Source: Larimichthys crocea
Taxonomy: Eukaryota > Chordata > Actinopteri > Sciaenidae
DNA length: 64,000 bases
Direction: 5' to 3'
NCBI RefSeq assembly: GCF_000972845.2
Contig: NC_040017.1
Coordinates: 828,642-892,641 of the forward strand
The notes beneath the pieces were generated by a model. That model was given only the letters and a program-made list of their open reading frames with translations. It made no database searches and was not told where the DNA came from. Of this stretch, positions 10,321 to 25,054 are shown piece after piece. The translations under genes were made by a program, and so were the position numbers. Every line of letters begins with the position of its first letter. The first letter of the stretch is position 1.

Positions 10321-13300
10321 AAAGGAGTGAGCAAGCAAACCTTAACCAAAGCTGTTAGCAATATCCTTTTTATTAGCTATTTTTCTCTAACTATGATCTG
10401 ACCTAAATAATACATACTGTATCTTCTTATTACCAAATTGTTAGCAGGTGTTTTGCAGAATCATCCAGTATCAACATTCTGCCTTTCAGTAGTGTTGCAT
10501 TAGATCTTAATAAAGCCAAATAATATCAATGTTTGCAGTACAATTATGATCCCAGGGTGTTTTTGGAGTCTGTTGGTCCTCACACTTGGCAGATGTGGGG
10601 AAACTCCCTCACATGCACTTAGGCACTCCTACATTTGGGAATCCTTTGGCAAATATTTCAGCAGATCAAACATGTTACTTCTCACTCATCTCCCGCTAAA
10701 TGCTTCGCTTTTCTCTCCTCAGAATGATGGATTGCCTTTCTTTTGATAAAGTGTAGGTGAAAGGTGAGGTATTAAAAGCTGTCAGAAAGCTACTTGTAAG
10801 AAAGCTAAGTTGGAGTTTAGGACTTAGAGATATGTAAGGTAATGTGTTGAGAAATGGGAGGAGTGAAATCACAAAGCCGTTGGTGGTCCAGACCTGTGTA
10901 AATATATAAGTATTGGGACATCATGCGTCAAAACACGCTCCAGCTTCGAGAGGTTGGCTAAGGAATGCAAATGTAACTTGTGGGTTCATCATGCAAAGAC
11001 GCCCCTGACAGATGTGGGACTGGACAGAACATTGTCCCTCTATGGTTGTTGTTCTTACCACATATTATATCCTCCTCGTTCTGCTTATCTCACACCTATT
11101 CTCACCACACACAATCATTCGAAGCGCTGAGGAAAATCCCAACAGAGTAATGACGGGAAAGTTCTTTGTTCTGGCCTCTTAGCGGAATCTGTAAGTGCTG
11201 ACAGACCAAGACTATTTAAGAACAGGAGCTCTTAAAATCAAACAGGACACACTCAGTGTTTAATTCTGTGGCAACATACCTGAGAGCTTGCCCTGACTCA
11301 TCACACTTTCAAAGCTCGCTGGCACACCTCGCCATGGGAATGACACTTCTCAAACCCATCTCTGTTTGAACAGGTTGATTCCACTTTCTCTGTGCTCTGC
11401 GTTGTGCATTCAGCAGCTTTTTCTCACATATAATAGAGCACTGACTGAATGCACGAGCTGAGACTTCAAAAAGGGTTAATAAGTGTTGAATACAAGCCCT
11501 AAGTGTGCACACGAATGCACCTCCGTTTGAAGTATGTATTAATCCTGTTTTATTGTTGTAGACCTGGCACGTTGACACAGGGGTGTGGACAGATAGGTAT
11601 CAGTAAAACTGAACTCTATGAATTTCACTGTAGATGTTTTCTATCCCACATGTATATTTGGGTGGCATGTTGCTCATGCTCAATTTAGCGCTGTCAACAC
11701 AGATTTAGATTGAAATGATCCATTTCAATCAGTCATTTTGTGGGCATTTTTTTTGCTAGAATACGTCACCTCTCAGTTTATCTATTGATTATGTACTTTT
11801 TTAAATTAAATATACTGTGTGTAAATAAAAAATATATTCAATTTGAGCTGCAGTAATTGATTGTTGCACTGTTAGTGACAAAACAAGACACTGAAAGATG
11901 TCCACCTAGAGTTCATGGAAATTATAATAGATGTTTTTGACTATTTTCTGATATTTTATGGACCAAATAATTAACCACTTAGTAAAAAAGGAAAATGCTG
12001 CTGCAAACACAGTTCTTGTAAGGGTTATGCAAAAGAATATGCTCATATTCTCTAGCAACATTGTAGTATCATAACCCAGTTTCAGTATCAGTTTGACTCT
12101 GTTACATATATTCATGCTAAGGCATAGAGTTGATGATGCAGGTGCCCTCTAGAGACTCTCCCAGTGCTACCAGTCTAATAGGAATTCAGTCACGCATCAG
12201 TGTCCACAGCTCGCTCTCAGCATCCCCTGTTCGTGTCAGAAAACAAAGGCAATGGGCGTCCCCGCTATACATAGCCGCTGGGGCAACCGGACAACACCTC
12301 TAAAGCAAACAGGCTTACCCGCTCTTTATAACAGCAGCATAATGCTCAGCCTTTGTCCCTTCCAGTCCTCCACCCTGGTCCTCCTGCTCCCGAACAGGTG
12401 CCACTTGAAGTTGCTTTTCTGATTCATTGTTTCTTCAATTCCAAAAGCCCATTTTTTTAAATATTTGCCCTCCTAGCATGACTTTGTAGGTGACTTTCTC
12501 TAAATGTACTCGACAAACCTGCAGCCTTTTATTTTATGTGGTGCAATGAATGCATGGCTTAGTAAGTGTGCATTTGTATGTGTGCGCTTGTGTTGTGACT
12601 TTTGTGAAAGGACGCAGGTTCTTCCTGTCAGATATGACACTGCTCTGTCTCTGCCCTGCTTTTCTGTGATGCAGATGAGACAAATGTGATGTGATGTAAA
12701 TAATTTTTAATATCAAGCATAAAAGTTCATTCTTGACCTTTGAAATAGTCACTTAATTAGATAAATTGTAACCCAAGATGTACTTACTCTACTTTTTAAC
12801 AGTGCTTTCAATCACATTTAACAGTTATAGAGACTATGAAGTCTAAGAAGTCTGGAAGAAAGTAGTGCATGGACCATGAGTTAAGATTTTTTTGTCATAT
12901 TTTCTTTGTGTAATTTTTGCTAATCGTGTAAATGTGTACTTTATATAACAGTTAAAAAAATCCATATTTTTTCTTATTAGCAATGAACATTCACTACATG
13001 TAGTGTGAACGGGCCTTGCTTATAGTGATAAATCCACAGTGTATCCATCTTTTTTATTTTAATGTTTCCGGCTTCTTTTAGAGAAAAAAAATCTAGCGTC
13101 TTGAGTAATTTAGCAGCTACACTTCTCTCAGGACTTTGTTGAGAGCAAAAGCACGGCCGTGTGCAGGAAACACAGCACACAAATAAAAAGTTTTACTATT
13201 AAAAACGAGCATCCTGGTTCAGTTTTCTCACTTTTGCTTTGATATTTTGAACCCACTGACCTCAGTAGCAGTTCACAGTCATTCAGCCTGGTACTGCATT

Positions 13301-13511
13301 AGCTGCCAGTACATATTCCACCTTGTAGCATGTGCAGCATAGTTCTTTTGTTTATCTCACAGTCTTTGAGATGGGGGAAGTAAATGGTTGCAGCCATAAT
13401 AACTTTCCAGACTTGTATACAGTAATCATGTTGTGTATCATAAATATATCACAGTACATTGTTTTGGCATTTGATGATTCTTCAAACTCATTCAGACTGG
13501 TCTAATTAATT

Positions 13512-13592
13512 TCATAATATGTATATATACAGTATATGAAATGATATAGTATATATCATACTCATAATATTATGAATATGATATGTCTTATC
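13512..13592 (+). repeat. AT-rich imperfect inverted repeat
   Basis: Alternating ATATGTATATATACAGTATAT and GATATAGTATATATCATA units can fold back on themselves. Simple-sequence origin. Confidence 0.6.
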
Positions 13593-13862
13593 TAATAAGG
13601 GACTTTATATATAAAGTGAATATTTTGTTCTTGTACTTTGATTAAATTCTGTCGAAAGCATTTGATTTTACTGTTGTGGTTTAAGAACTCCAAATGTGTA
13701 AAATATGAAACTAAGTCAGAGCTAATTCATGAATTAAAATCAATAATTTAAGCCATCTTTGACAACTAATTATATAAAGCTCAAGTATCAGGTTGAGCAG
13801 AAAAATCAGCTTATAGTTGCTTCACACGGTACAAGTCTAATAATAACACAGTATTACTACGT

Positions 13863-13902
13863 ACGTATATATATATATACACACATATATACATATATAT
13901 CA
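13863..13902 (+). repeat. (TA)n/(CA)n microsatellite
   Basis: Short alternating TA run with CACACA and ATACATAT interruptions. Confidence 0.85.
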
Positions 13903-15968
13903 TATTCATAAGCGAAAGTAATAAAGTTGAGGACAAAGTAGATGAGAAACGTCTCTGATGTCACGGAGTTCACAGAAGTTCAGCCAAAAGTCAGTTGGAA
14001 TTAGTAACCATCGTTAAGATGACATGATTAGTTTCCTTACACAGCCTCTTTTCCTTAATATTTGACGCTCATCCAGTGGTGACGAAAATGAATTGTTATT
14101 GACAGGTTTTTATGTATTTTGTATGGTGGAAAGAAGCTAGATGGCGAACATACACATGCTTGTAGAGCGTGGGGTCACAGTGTGTCAGTGCATCATTTAA
14201 CCTTCATTAGATCTCTGTAACGGTCCCCAGGACCTTGTGTCTCAGTGCCATCCTCTGACTCCTCCTATCCACGAGGCTATCCTATTAAACTAAGTAATAT
14301 GTACTGTATTAGATGTTGGAAAGAAACAGTTGAGGTGGTAATTTTGAGATGACATATCTTTATGTCCATGTATGAGTATTGTGTACTCAAAACACAATAA
14401 ATATAGTTACGGGCATAATTCTGAAGATAGACTTTATGTGAGTAAGAGCGCAGTTAGAGTGCAAGTGAAACATAAACTGTTACATGGCCAGTGTAGACTG
14501 CAGTATTGATTAAAAGTGTATGCTATATCAGACACTTGACAAAATGAAAAATTCTGTTTTTCACAAACTTAGTAACATATCCATGTAGGACTGAAGATTT
14601 TTTGACCTTGGCGACTTCTAGTGGTAGTATCAAAAAATCCTGCTACAACCTCTGCAAATTCATGTGTCATGTTTCTTTGACGAGCTGCCAGGAAGATACT
14701 TGACTCATTCAGATATTATTCAGATATATCAGTTAGAAAGTTGTCTGAATGACTTGTGGTTTGCTTTGCTTTGCTTACCCACCCATTGCCCTTCATAACC
14801 TGCCCAGCAGATAATTTATCAACATTCATTTGTTTTACTTAAAACAGTAAAAATTCTTACCTGGACATTTCAGCTTTAGTCATTTTTGTGTACTATTTCT
14901 CAAACTTTTCTAAATTTAAATCTGAGGTAGGGTCCAGTGTCTTAGGAAGACGATGTAGCAAGACTCTCCATGGTAGTAATGTATGGCAACTGAATGTTTA
15001 GACAAGAGTTGTTTTTATCTGCTGACCCTTCCCAATGAACATTGGTGTTGGACTGCCTGGAACAAGAAAGACCCAGTGTGGAGTCTGATAAACTCTTGTC
15101 TCTATGAAAACTCTTCATAAAGGTCCAGTCTATGTCCCATCAGAAACCAACAGAAAGGGTTAAGAAATCCCTGCCAGTAAGTTCTCACTATACCTACTTA
15201 GCAGAGGCTGACATGAGCTTCAGAAATTAGGAAGACATTTTTCTTTTTTATGAACAAAGTGGCTCTTTAATCCCCACAAGTGGTGATGAGACTAATAGAC
15301 CGGTAAACCGACTTTGACTGACAGCGGCATCGAAGCCAAGAGAAAAAAGTTTTATCCAACATTGACAACCTTTTTCCATCCTCTCCTGTCTTGACATGTC
15401 AGGAACAGGCCTAAGTGTTTCCACGTAGATAAGAAACTTTATTTCACACTGAATTGAAAATCTGATTTTAATTGAATGATATTTTTATATATATTTTAAA
15501 ATATAAATGTCATTGTGCCAAAGCTTTAGTGGCACAACATAAACCAAATATCTGCATCATTTGGACTAATGTGATTCTAATATAAGAGTGCTTATGTAGT
15601 CAGCATGTATCCTAACATGAACTTCCAAACAAACCTTTTCTCTTTCTGTTTCTGTTTTTGTGTAACGCTGTGTTTTTTATAGACCTTGTTTGCTCAAACG
15701 CTGTTAAACTATGAGGCCAAATGAAGAGATGAAAGGCAGCAAAGCAAAGAAAACATGTCAGTAACTGCTGCGTTGATCCCCGCGAACCAGAAAAGCCATA
15801 CATCAGTCAGTCATGTAGGTGGTAGAGGTGCAGCAGCAAATAACTTACCAGCGCTAAAGCCATAGGATCATGAGAGTGCAAACATGATTATTGACAGAAA
15901 CACAAAGGGAGGTTTAAGCTAGTCTCATCCCAGCTGTGTGAAATTTCAACCAAACACAGCTATGTGCT

Positions 15969-15991
15969 GGGGGTGGGGGGGTGGGGAGGGG
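15969..15991 (+). other. G-quadruplex-type G tract
   Basis: Reads G5-T-G7-T-G4-A-G4: four G runs with one-base loops, the pattern expected to form a very stable quadruplex. A further GGGGG follows at 15999-16003. Confidence 0.7.
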
Positions 15992-16289
15992 TGTTACAGG
16001 GGGCAGGTGACAATGCCAGAGAACATGAGGACCTGAGGACCCCCCCACAAACAATGTGTATGCAGTTTCCTTTATTCTCTCTTCTCGTGGTTTTTAATCA
16101 TGACCCAGTTTTTGGGGGACAAAGCCGCACGCACCCCTGTCGTGCTCATAATAGCTCTGTCTCCAATTAATAGGGCGGCCTGTATTTTTGTGTGCGTGCA
16201 TCTGTGTATGCTGATCATGGCGCAACCTAATAATCCTTTTTTGCTGTGACACAAAGGTGTTACAGACATGCTGTCTTTGTCTTTGCCCA

Positions 16290-16620
16290 CCTCCCGCTTG
16301 AGGCTTTAAGCCTTATTGCCCTTGACACGCTGCCCTGCAGAGAATGAAGTCATCCCATTTGTCTTTCTCACTGCAGACAGCACGGGGCACTGTTTCTCTA
16401 CTTTGCCTCGAGTGGCACACTCATGTGATCAAGCTGTGAATAGTGTTCTGGCCTCCATTGGGCTTTGTTGCTAGGTTTTAGCGTGATGTCTATTGTGTCA
16501 GCAGCAATAAAGAGACATCTGTTTCTTAAGCTAATTCTGCTCATTTGCCATCCCTCCCTAAAGTGAGTGGTTTACTCAGAGACAACAAGGCACCGCCATC
16601 GTTCAGTTCATCTTGTCACT
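16290..16620. promoter_or_regulatory. Candidate conserved non-coding segment
   Basis: Balanced composition, no open frame and no simple repeats. It contains GGCTTTAAGCC (an 11-nt near-palindrome near 16302), ATTGGGC, AGCAATAAAGAGACATC and AAGCTAATTCTGC. Function is inferred only. Confidence 0.2.
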
Positions 16621-16839
16621 TTTGTTTTGCCAATCTGTCCAAACAGATTTACTGTTACTGAAATTAAGTGCATGAAAGAATGTTGAAACAAGTAAATGAG
16701 ACGGCCAAGGGTCCCAGGATGGAGGCACCATTTATAACAACACAAGCAGAACATTACTGGGCCTAAACCAACACTGGTATCCCTGGGGATTAAACATTAA
16801 CAATACCAGTTAGCAAGAGCAGGAGAAGATTGGTCACTG

Positions 16840-16883
16840 CTGTGTGTGTGTGTGTGTGTGTGTCTGTCTGTCTGTGTGTGTGG
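16840..16883 (+). repeat. (TG)n microsatellite
   Basis: About 12 TG units, a TGTC interruption, then TG again. Confidence 0.95.
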
Positions 16884-16889
16884 GGTCTA

Positions 16890-19800
16890 TAGAGTAGAGC
16901 CCCAGCTGAGCCTAGGGTTGTTCTGAAACCATTTACTATTATGGCACGGCTTTAGCCTGCGACATAAACATGTGGAGATAGATTGTAGCCAGACTGGTGT
17001 GTTTTGCTCACGGTGCCACTGGATGAAGAGAAGAGCCACGAGGAGTTTATTCTGAAAAATGCCAACAGAGCTGACATCAGCAGAGCGCCTCTCTACAGAC
17101 AAACAGTCCAAGTTGTGCAATTGCTTAGTTTTGAGGCTCAGTATATGTCCCTTTGGACATCACTGATGATTCACAGTCGCACACAGTTTGACAATAATGT
17201 CATGTAATCAAGTTCTTTTATTCTCTTTCTGCAGTGAACTATCTCTGCACAGATCCAGCTGCCTTCAGTCTCCAGTGTATTCGTTTGTTGAAGTTGTTTT
17301 AGACGGGTGCTGATTCTAATTTATGGTTATGTTGAAGGCTGTAGTTTCTGCTGCTCTTGAAGTGTAATGTGATTTACTGAGAGGTCTACCTTCATTGGTA
17401 TAAATTGGGTGGAAAACACCTTTTAGTGAGGTGTACTTGATAAACTGGTGAGTGTATGGCATGTGTGCTTCTCCCTCTGAATCCATGGAACTGGTTCAAC
17501 AAATCTTTTGCTTATGTTTCAAAACAGACAGTCTAGCTCTCACACCCATTTTATGCAACACCTTGGCAGGTGTGTGAAGGTGTCAAATTAAAGCCTTCTT
17601 TCATAAACTCCTACACAACTACTTCCCTCACTTTTTGCATGCACAGCACCCTGAATGTCTGTCTGAAAACTTGTCATTGGCTCAAGGCTACTTACTGTAG
17701 ACACACAAGTGTGGCCAACTGAGAACAGGTATGAGCACTTTTGTGATTGACGTGTTGTCCTCATCATTTGAAGTGTAGCTTTCTGTAACGCTTTCTATCA
17801 AAGTCAGGTTCCATTGGAAAGCCATTAGCACACAATGTTCTTCATATCAGTTTAACGCATTTTTGTTTTGATGACCTTATCGCTCGTGACTGTTGATGAT
17901 TCACAAAATGAATACGTCACTAAGGGTGTCAGCTCCTGAAAGTGTACAAGCCAAACACAGGGATTCCCCAAAACAAACACTCATGTCATGTGAACAAAAG
18001 CACCCCCGCACACTCTCACCTACTAAACACACAGGTTGACACAAACAGCAGTGAGGCAAACACATGCAGAAGCGACAAGAGTAAGCTGCAGAGCAAACGA
18101 GGGAGTGGAGCTTAAACCTTAGAAAAATTCTCAGCCAGCAGGACCTGTGGGTGTCAATGAGAGCTCTGACTCTCACCTTTTGAATTGTGTTTGCACACAC
18201 ATGTGTTTGCTTGCCTGTCTGTGTGTATGTTTGCTCATAGGTATGGATAAAAGTGTAATGTTTGCTCTCTCAGCTAAAGCCCCAGCTAGTCTTGGCCTTT
18301 CAGCAGCACCGAGTGCTAATGGAAAAATAAGCTTTGGAAGGAGAGGCAATCTGAGAGAGCTCATTAATTTGCAGTCAGGCCTTTGTGTTCACTGACTTTG
18401 AGAAATGGACTGTCATGGATCACTGTCCTAATAGTTCTTCCTCCACCCAGTCAATACTTGATGTAAATGTAACAAAGGTTATTGAATACTTAAACCTGCC
18501 TGATTACAGTCTGATAATTGTTCAGTCATCGTTCATCTCAAAACACACTGCTGCTGTCTGCATCTCTGTTTTTCTACTTCGGCAGCGTCATCTGCTCTGG
18601 TCCGTGTGTGTGACAATCTGTAGGTCAAAATCAACGAGTCCTTCAAATTATATGACAAAATATGTCGTTTGTGGTTTCTGTGTGTGACAACCCTGTCGGC
18701 AGGACATCATGATATGTCCTTACAAAGCAACAACAAATCCATTTTATGATGTGACAAATATGAAGGTCAGGGCTACATCGTGGTTTGTGTTAAAGTTCCA
18801 ACTTTTTTGGGGTGGAGCTTTTTTGAGCTTTATTTCATAGAGACAGCTGAAAAGCGACTGGAAAGTGGAGAGAGAGAGAGAGGTAGCAAGTAGTTGAGCA
18901 ATATCCTGATCCAGATTTAATCAACTTTCATTGCCATGTGTAGGCTATAGTACTGGCACATTATGCTATACTGTATAACTAAAATAAGAATGGAGGAGCT
19001 GTTAAGTCAAATAGAACAGGATGTTCGAGGTTATTGTCTTGTGCTATCTTGTGTTTTAGTTATCGGAATATTTCTTTTACCACTAGTGGCTATCCCTGTT
19101 GTCATCTCCAGACCCAGCCAGACAGTTATCTGTGTTGATGCCCAGAGCGCCCTACACCTCAGGGAACCTGCACTTAAAGTGATGTTTAATCCCTCCCTCT
19201 TTCTCCAACCCATCCTCTCTGTCACATACATGCTCCTGTTGCAGCAGACACACTGTCTTGTTAATTTCCTGATTGTGTAATTATATCAGGATGTCGTTTG
19301 TGCTATCAGAAATGTTGCTAGTCATTGTTTAGGCTGTGTGTGTTTGTGTGAGATGAGTGCCAGTGATAGCAAACCTTGGCTCCATTGCTTGTGCTATCTA
19401 AGCCATCAGAGACAGCAGTTCCTACACTACGACTTCTTCGCATAACACGCCCTTTCATCCAACTCCTTGTTTTCAATGAGTGAGAAGTATGGTGTCAGGA
19501 AAAGCTAAAAGATAAAGCAGTTAAAAATCTAAGACATGCTTGCTTCCGCTACGTAGAAACCTCAGGAGAAGGTGTGTTTGCAGGGTGGACGGATGTTTTT
19601 CAGGAGAGGACAGAGATCCTATCCAGCCAATTAACTGTAATTGTGCTTGTTTGGAGTTCATTTGTCGAGGAGTGGGGCCTGTACGAAGACGGCAGCGGAA
19701 GGGGAGGTGTCATCCTATCACATCAGACATGAGGCTCTGGAGAAGAGGAGGTGCAAATGTGTTTAAGTCATAACGAAATGGATTGCGAGATGGACATGAT

Positions 19801-22800
19801 AAGTTCCACTGACGTTGCCCACCCTTCCTGGTCCTGGTGATGATAATCACTCATCTTGTTTTGCCTTCACTGCCTCATGATAAAAGCCAAGGGCTACATG
19901 ACAAGACTCTAAACAAACACTTGACATAATAAAGGACAGAAGGCTGATTCACACAAGTGAGCCCAGTCTTGCTCTAATAAGGCTGTTACACTGCACACAG
20001 ATGCTAAACACTTTGTTTAGTTACAAAAATATAACCTCTAAGGTCACTCTGATACAGAAAATATAATTTGGGCTTGAGACTGGAGATGAGCAGTATCCAG
20101 TGAGAGGACAACAAGAAACTGGGGGAGGATGTCTGTCTTAGACTACATTAGATTAAGTCTGGAACAAAAATTGTCTTGAAGTGTGAGCAGCACAGAGATT
20201 CCGACATTTTGGAAGTCCTGTCTGCAGCTGGCTTCCATGACATCTGTTAATCATTCTCTCAGACCAACACAAACGCCCACCTATAATGTGAAAACAAGCT
20301 AGTACGTATTAGCATATGTTCTGTAAATGTTCCCTGCTATTACCTGCTGTCAGAATCCTTGCCAGAGTTTTCAATCCAACATAATGGGATCACCATTTAA
20401 ATACCCTTTCAAACAGCTACACTAATAGGATGTTCGACCTGTTCTTCAGCCATCTACCCGATCAACCTGGCTGCACTGCGTTAAGTAGACACCTGATTTG
20501 ATGGCAGAGCTTTATCAGGTCGTCACAGCCTAAGCCCCCGAGGGGATGAGCCACAAATCACCTGCTAAGACTCTTTGGAGTCAGAGCTGAGGACCTGAAT
20601 CCCCAAGTTTACCTTTCGTATTTGTGCTTAGTCCCCTTACTGTATGCATACTTCTCAGGACTCAGAGGTTGTGTCCTGGAAAGGCCAGCTGGTAATCCAA
20701 CACCTACTGTAAGGACACCTGGCATCCAGATTTACTGAAATTGCATTGCAAGAGCAAGGCTTGTTTTTTTGCACCTCAGTTGTTTAGCCCAAGAGCAGAG
20801 GTTTTGTTGCATTCATGGAGAAATGAATACAATAAAGATGTAGCATACAAGTGAGAAACTGTAAGCACAATTCTGATTAATTATATGCTTAAATGACAGG
20901 CTTAGTTTAGAGTTACGTAATTATTGAGATCTGATTTGAGACTGGTGTCAAAGCAACAAAGATGAAAGTTATTTTGAAAGTAAAGGATTTTGTTGTTGGA
21001 AATTATTTTTGACCAGCACTAGAGTTGAGTTTTTCTTTTCCATTCATAAAACATGTTTTGGAGATGATGATGATATGAAGTTTATTTCTAGACAAAGATA
21101 GTTATACTTTGTCATATCTATCATAACAAACTAATATATTTAGATTGTACAGTTTTCCCCTTGATTGCAATGATTTTTATTGTTGTACAGTTCTCAATTA
21201 CAACTGTTTTGTTATTACATATTCAATAATCAAGATAGTCCATCAATTCTCTCAGTTCTGTCTGTTGATTCAGTCCACATCATATTCTTAGTCACTGTTT
21301 TCTGTTTTGGTCTTGTATGTTGTCCATTTCAGCCACTTTTCTTCATGTTGTGCTTCTTGCAATCGTAGACGATGTGTTATTTTTTCCATTATATATATTT
21401 CTTCCACTATCTTTGTCCATTGTTCCATGTTAGGAGCATTACTTTGAATTTTCAAGTTGTTAGAGAAGTGCCTGGCCATGTAATTGGCCTGTTGGCTTTC
21501 ATCGCAAAGCCGCTGTTAACTAATGCTAAATATTTAAATGTGTGCATTGACGTGGTAGGGTGTCAGAGAAGACTTGAGCCTTTGCTAGATGAAACTTGAG
21601 TGTTAAACCTGACATTATTTTAAATTATTGTTATTTTAATTGTTATTTATGAGAGATTTAATCAAAACGCACCCCGGCTTTCCTGCCTGCTCTATTTTTT
21701 GACAACTACAGATGGTAAATTGAATCAAAAGTAAAATAAAAACAGACTTAAATTCAGTCTCATTGTGAATGTAATTATATTTTATATACTATACTATACT
21801 GTATGCTAGATAGATAGTTAGAGATAGATATATAGATAGATCAGGCAGTGTGTCAGATAGTAACCCATAGTTGACTTGGCTGACTTGCCATTGTTATGCA
21901 CATGCCTTGAGAGCAGAGAAAAGAGGTCGTACCAATTGCAATCTTGTTTCGTTTGATCCCATCACGAGCTCTGCCTGTGCAGAGCGTGCAGAATGACGAA
22001 CTTAGTTGTCTTACGCCTCTCACCCAGCCTTTCTTTAGGTACTTAATCACCTTCAGGGGGATAGTTCCTCCTTTAGCTAACCTGCCTGTCTGAAGCGTGT
22101 GATCCCCGGTAAACCGTACTTACCAAACTAAATACTTGATCCGTACCAGGCCGGCAGCTAAAGATGAAGGTCTAAGGGGCTGACTCAGAGCATTGTGATT
22201 ACAGACTTAATGGAGGACAAACCTCTTAGTAGGATATATGTGACTGCTCTGTCCTGTGAATCCCACCATTACTTGACCTGGCTGGATTGTTGCCTAACTG
22301 GCTCTTCTTGGTGTTCCTTCTGGCAAAGCAGCCTCAGTTGTTCTTAAATACAGTGATGTGAGTTTGAAAATGAACTCATGCAGCTTTTCATTACTGTAGT
22401 AATGACTTATTTCTAATATGTTGGTAAAATAAGACCACTCCAAATTTATTGTATACAAGTTACAGACATTTAACAAGTTAATGGTGAAAAAAGAAGCAAG
22501 AAACCCAAAAGAAGTATAAACAATATAAAGCAATATAACCATGCAAAGAAAATGTACAAATTTCCAATGACAGTGTTTTGTGTACCCTGCTTGGGAAAAT
22601 CCATTAGCATTACCCTGCTTTCAGAAAAGGTTCAATTATCTTTTAAAAAATGCCACATAAGAGGAGATTTTGATTCCCAATAATGAGAAAAGGGGTTTCG
22701 TAAAGTTCATTTATTTGGAACCACAAACCAAATCACATTTTTCCAATTCTTCTTCAGTTTTATTGGCTTGGTGGCCAAAATCTCAGACAGTATCAGCAAA

Positions 22801-25040
22801 TATAACTAAAAATATCTTCATGGACAGATAAGTGAGATCATAGTACTAAAGTCATAAATTAAAAAAAGAAAGTAGGTTTTTATGTAATTTTCATGAATAA
22901 ACTGACAACTAACTATAATTGCTGCTACTCTTTGTTGTAACTATAGGAAACTAGTAAGACATGCATTTAACAATGAATTGCAATGCATGTAGCAGTAGCC
23001 TTTCACCAGGTTCTGTGTTGTGTATTTAAACATTTTTCACTCAGCTTGTCTCTGAGTATTCAGATAATGCTTAATAAATGTAGATAGTGTGAAGACAAAT
23101 TCAGAGGCTTCACTTTGTTGCTCAGAGATTGAAATTCATCCCTTATTTGATGTAACATATTTCAGCCAGTAGAGGGTATAGGTGCTCCAAGAGGAGATCC
23201 TCCTTCCCCTTGTCTCATTGCATACCATTACCTTCTAATTCCACGTCTCCCCTGCCTGTTTGTACAGTGTGTGTTCTGATGTCATACCACCTTTCCAAGA
23301 AAGCAGCAGTCCCTGTGACACTTAGAACACCACTATGTTTTTTTCTCCATTCATCAGCTGGTGTTAGGTCATCCAGTGTTGAAACAAGTTAGATCTATCT
23401 CTGACCTGTTGGTGAACAACAACACAAGCTCTTAAAACAGCAATTATATCTTTCAGGACGAGTAAATCTTTGGAAGTTTCTTTTACCTTGTTGGGATTGT
23501 TAAATAGGAACATGTACTTTGAAAGGACCCACTAAGCCGTGATGAATCTGCTTGGGGTGGGGGTGGGTTTGGTACTTTGTGTCATAGTGCTTGCCTAGAA
23601 AGCCAGACATCAAATAGGCTCCAGCCAGAGGTGAAAGAGGGCTGAGCGGGTTAAAGGAAATAATTAGGGATCCAAAGGGTGCACCTCAGAACTCACTTGA
23701 TGGCGAGGCGTGGCGTTATCGAGAAACATTTTGGTCATGGCTAATTATCTGCCTTAGTCACGATTGAAGTTTTTTTAATAGTCTTCCATCATTAGCATGT
23801 AGCATGTTAGCTCCCAAGCTAACTTGTTGTTTGTATTTGAAAATGGTAATTAAGTCCAGAAGGCAGAGCAGAAGGAAGCAGAATCCAGTAATTTGCTATT
23901 TTTTAAGTCTTACTGCTCATGTATTTGCTTTGGAACTAGCCTTATATGCACTTCACATGTGTCTTAGTAGCAACTCTAACGTGCCCAGGACATTAAAGGA
24001 AATAAAAGGTTTTCAGCTAGGTTTACCTTCACTTTTATGTACAATAGCTGTTCAAGTTTTACAAGGAATGAATGCTTTAGAATCAGTTGCAGTTGCTTTT
24101 CTAGTCCTTGTTTCGATCTTTGAAGTAGAGCAGTCTGTCATTTGTAAATAGCAGGGCTTTACTTTACAAGCCACATGAAGCAGATAGCCACAAATGGAGG
24201 TAAGTGGCCAAGAAGAAATTGAAAATACCATCTACTTTGGAAACATAATGTAAATTATAGTAGATGCACATGTGTAGGATTATGTATGAAAACGTGTATG
24301 AAATCAAATTAGACAGTCAGATAAATTTACTCTGTCTTAACTTTAGTAGTTTTAGAAGTGTTCTAGTTGTCTTATTACACCACGGTACACAGAGAAAGTG
24401 TTATTGTTGTTTCTCAGCAGTAACACTTGACGTTGACATTTAGTCTTTTATTACTCTTTTACTTCCAAAGGTGAAGTTGATTGCAGTATAAAAGTAATAG
24501 CTTGTAACATGCCAAACAGTAAAGAACAGAATCCATTAACAATGGTTCTTCAAGTACATAAAAAGAGCAGCCAAACACAAAACACAGCCAGATAGGGAGG
24601 TCAGGAGGCAAAAAGCTCTTTAACTTAATAGCTCAATTTTTAAGTGTTGAGCCATTGTATAAGTTACAACAGTTGCAGCTTTCAGAGATAGATGCAGCAT
24701 GTATTTTTAAATGCATATTTAACACATGTTGTTAGACTGTGTAAAGTGTAAAGATCATGCATCCTCAGTGAAGAGCTTGAACAAGCTGATATGGATGATG
24801 AATCTGCTGTCAGACAGAGTGGAATAAAATGATTTTATCAGAAGCTACTTCAAGGGAACCAGTGAAAGTCTGGATGGTTCAACAAATACACCATACCATG
24901 TCGCTCAGAGGGCTGGGTTATTAGAGCAAGCTTGACTGCTTCAACACTATACTGAACAATGTAGACACTGAACAAGAAGCCATTTATGTTGTATATTTAT
25001 GTATGAACCAAAAATGAATTAGGTCAATGTTTTGTTTTCA
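16890..25040. other. Gene-free interval
   Basis: No supported gene. Frames at 18963-19280 and 23804-24151 exceed 100 codons but show no domain, no splice context and no codon bias. A short (GA)n is at 18869-18883. The segment 20.44-20.62 kb is less AT-rich than its flanks but has no clear signal. Confidence 0.45.
21805..21842 (+). repeat. (GATA)n-like microsatellite
   Basis: CTAGATAGATAG followed by degenerate AGATA/TAGATA units. Confidence 0.85.
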
Positions 25041-25054
25041 GTATATTCATGAAA

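Larger units (their letters stand above)
10330..15950. other. Gene-free interval
   Basis: AT-rich downstream DNA with chance frames of under about 90 codons. It includes AT-dinucleotide tracts at 13.51-13.59 and 13.86-13.90 kb. Short stretches at 14935 (GGGTCCAGTGTCTTAG) and 15118 (AAAGGTCCAGTC) echo the end of the MITE at 170, too weakly for a call. Confidence 0.5.

Noticed and set aside
11090..11097. Perfect T-box half-sites TCACACCT at 11090-11097 and 61085-61092
   Set aside because: About two such 8-mers are expected by chance in 64 kb on both strands; isolated half-sites are not evidence of autoregulation.
18963..19280. 105-codon plus-strand frame with a hydrophobic stretch
   Set aside because: No homology recognised, no splice context or promoter, and composition is that of surrounding AT-rich DNA.
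23804..24151. 115-codon plus-strand frame
   Set aside because: No domain or flanking gene signals; frame length is within chance for 64 kb in six frames.
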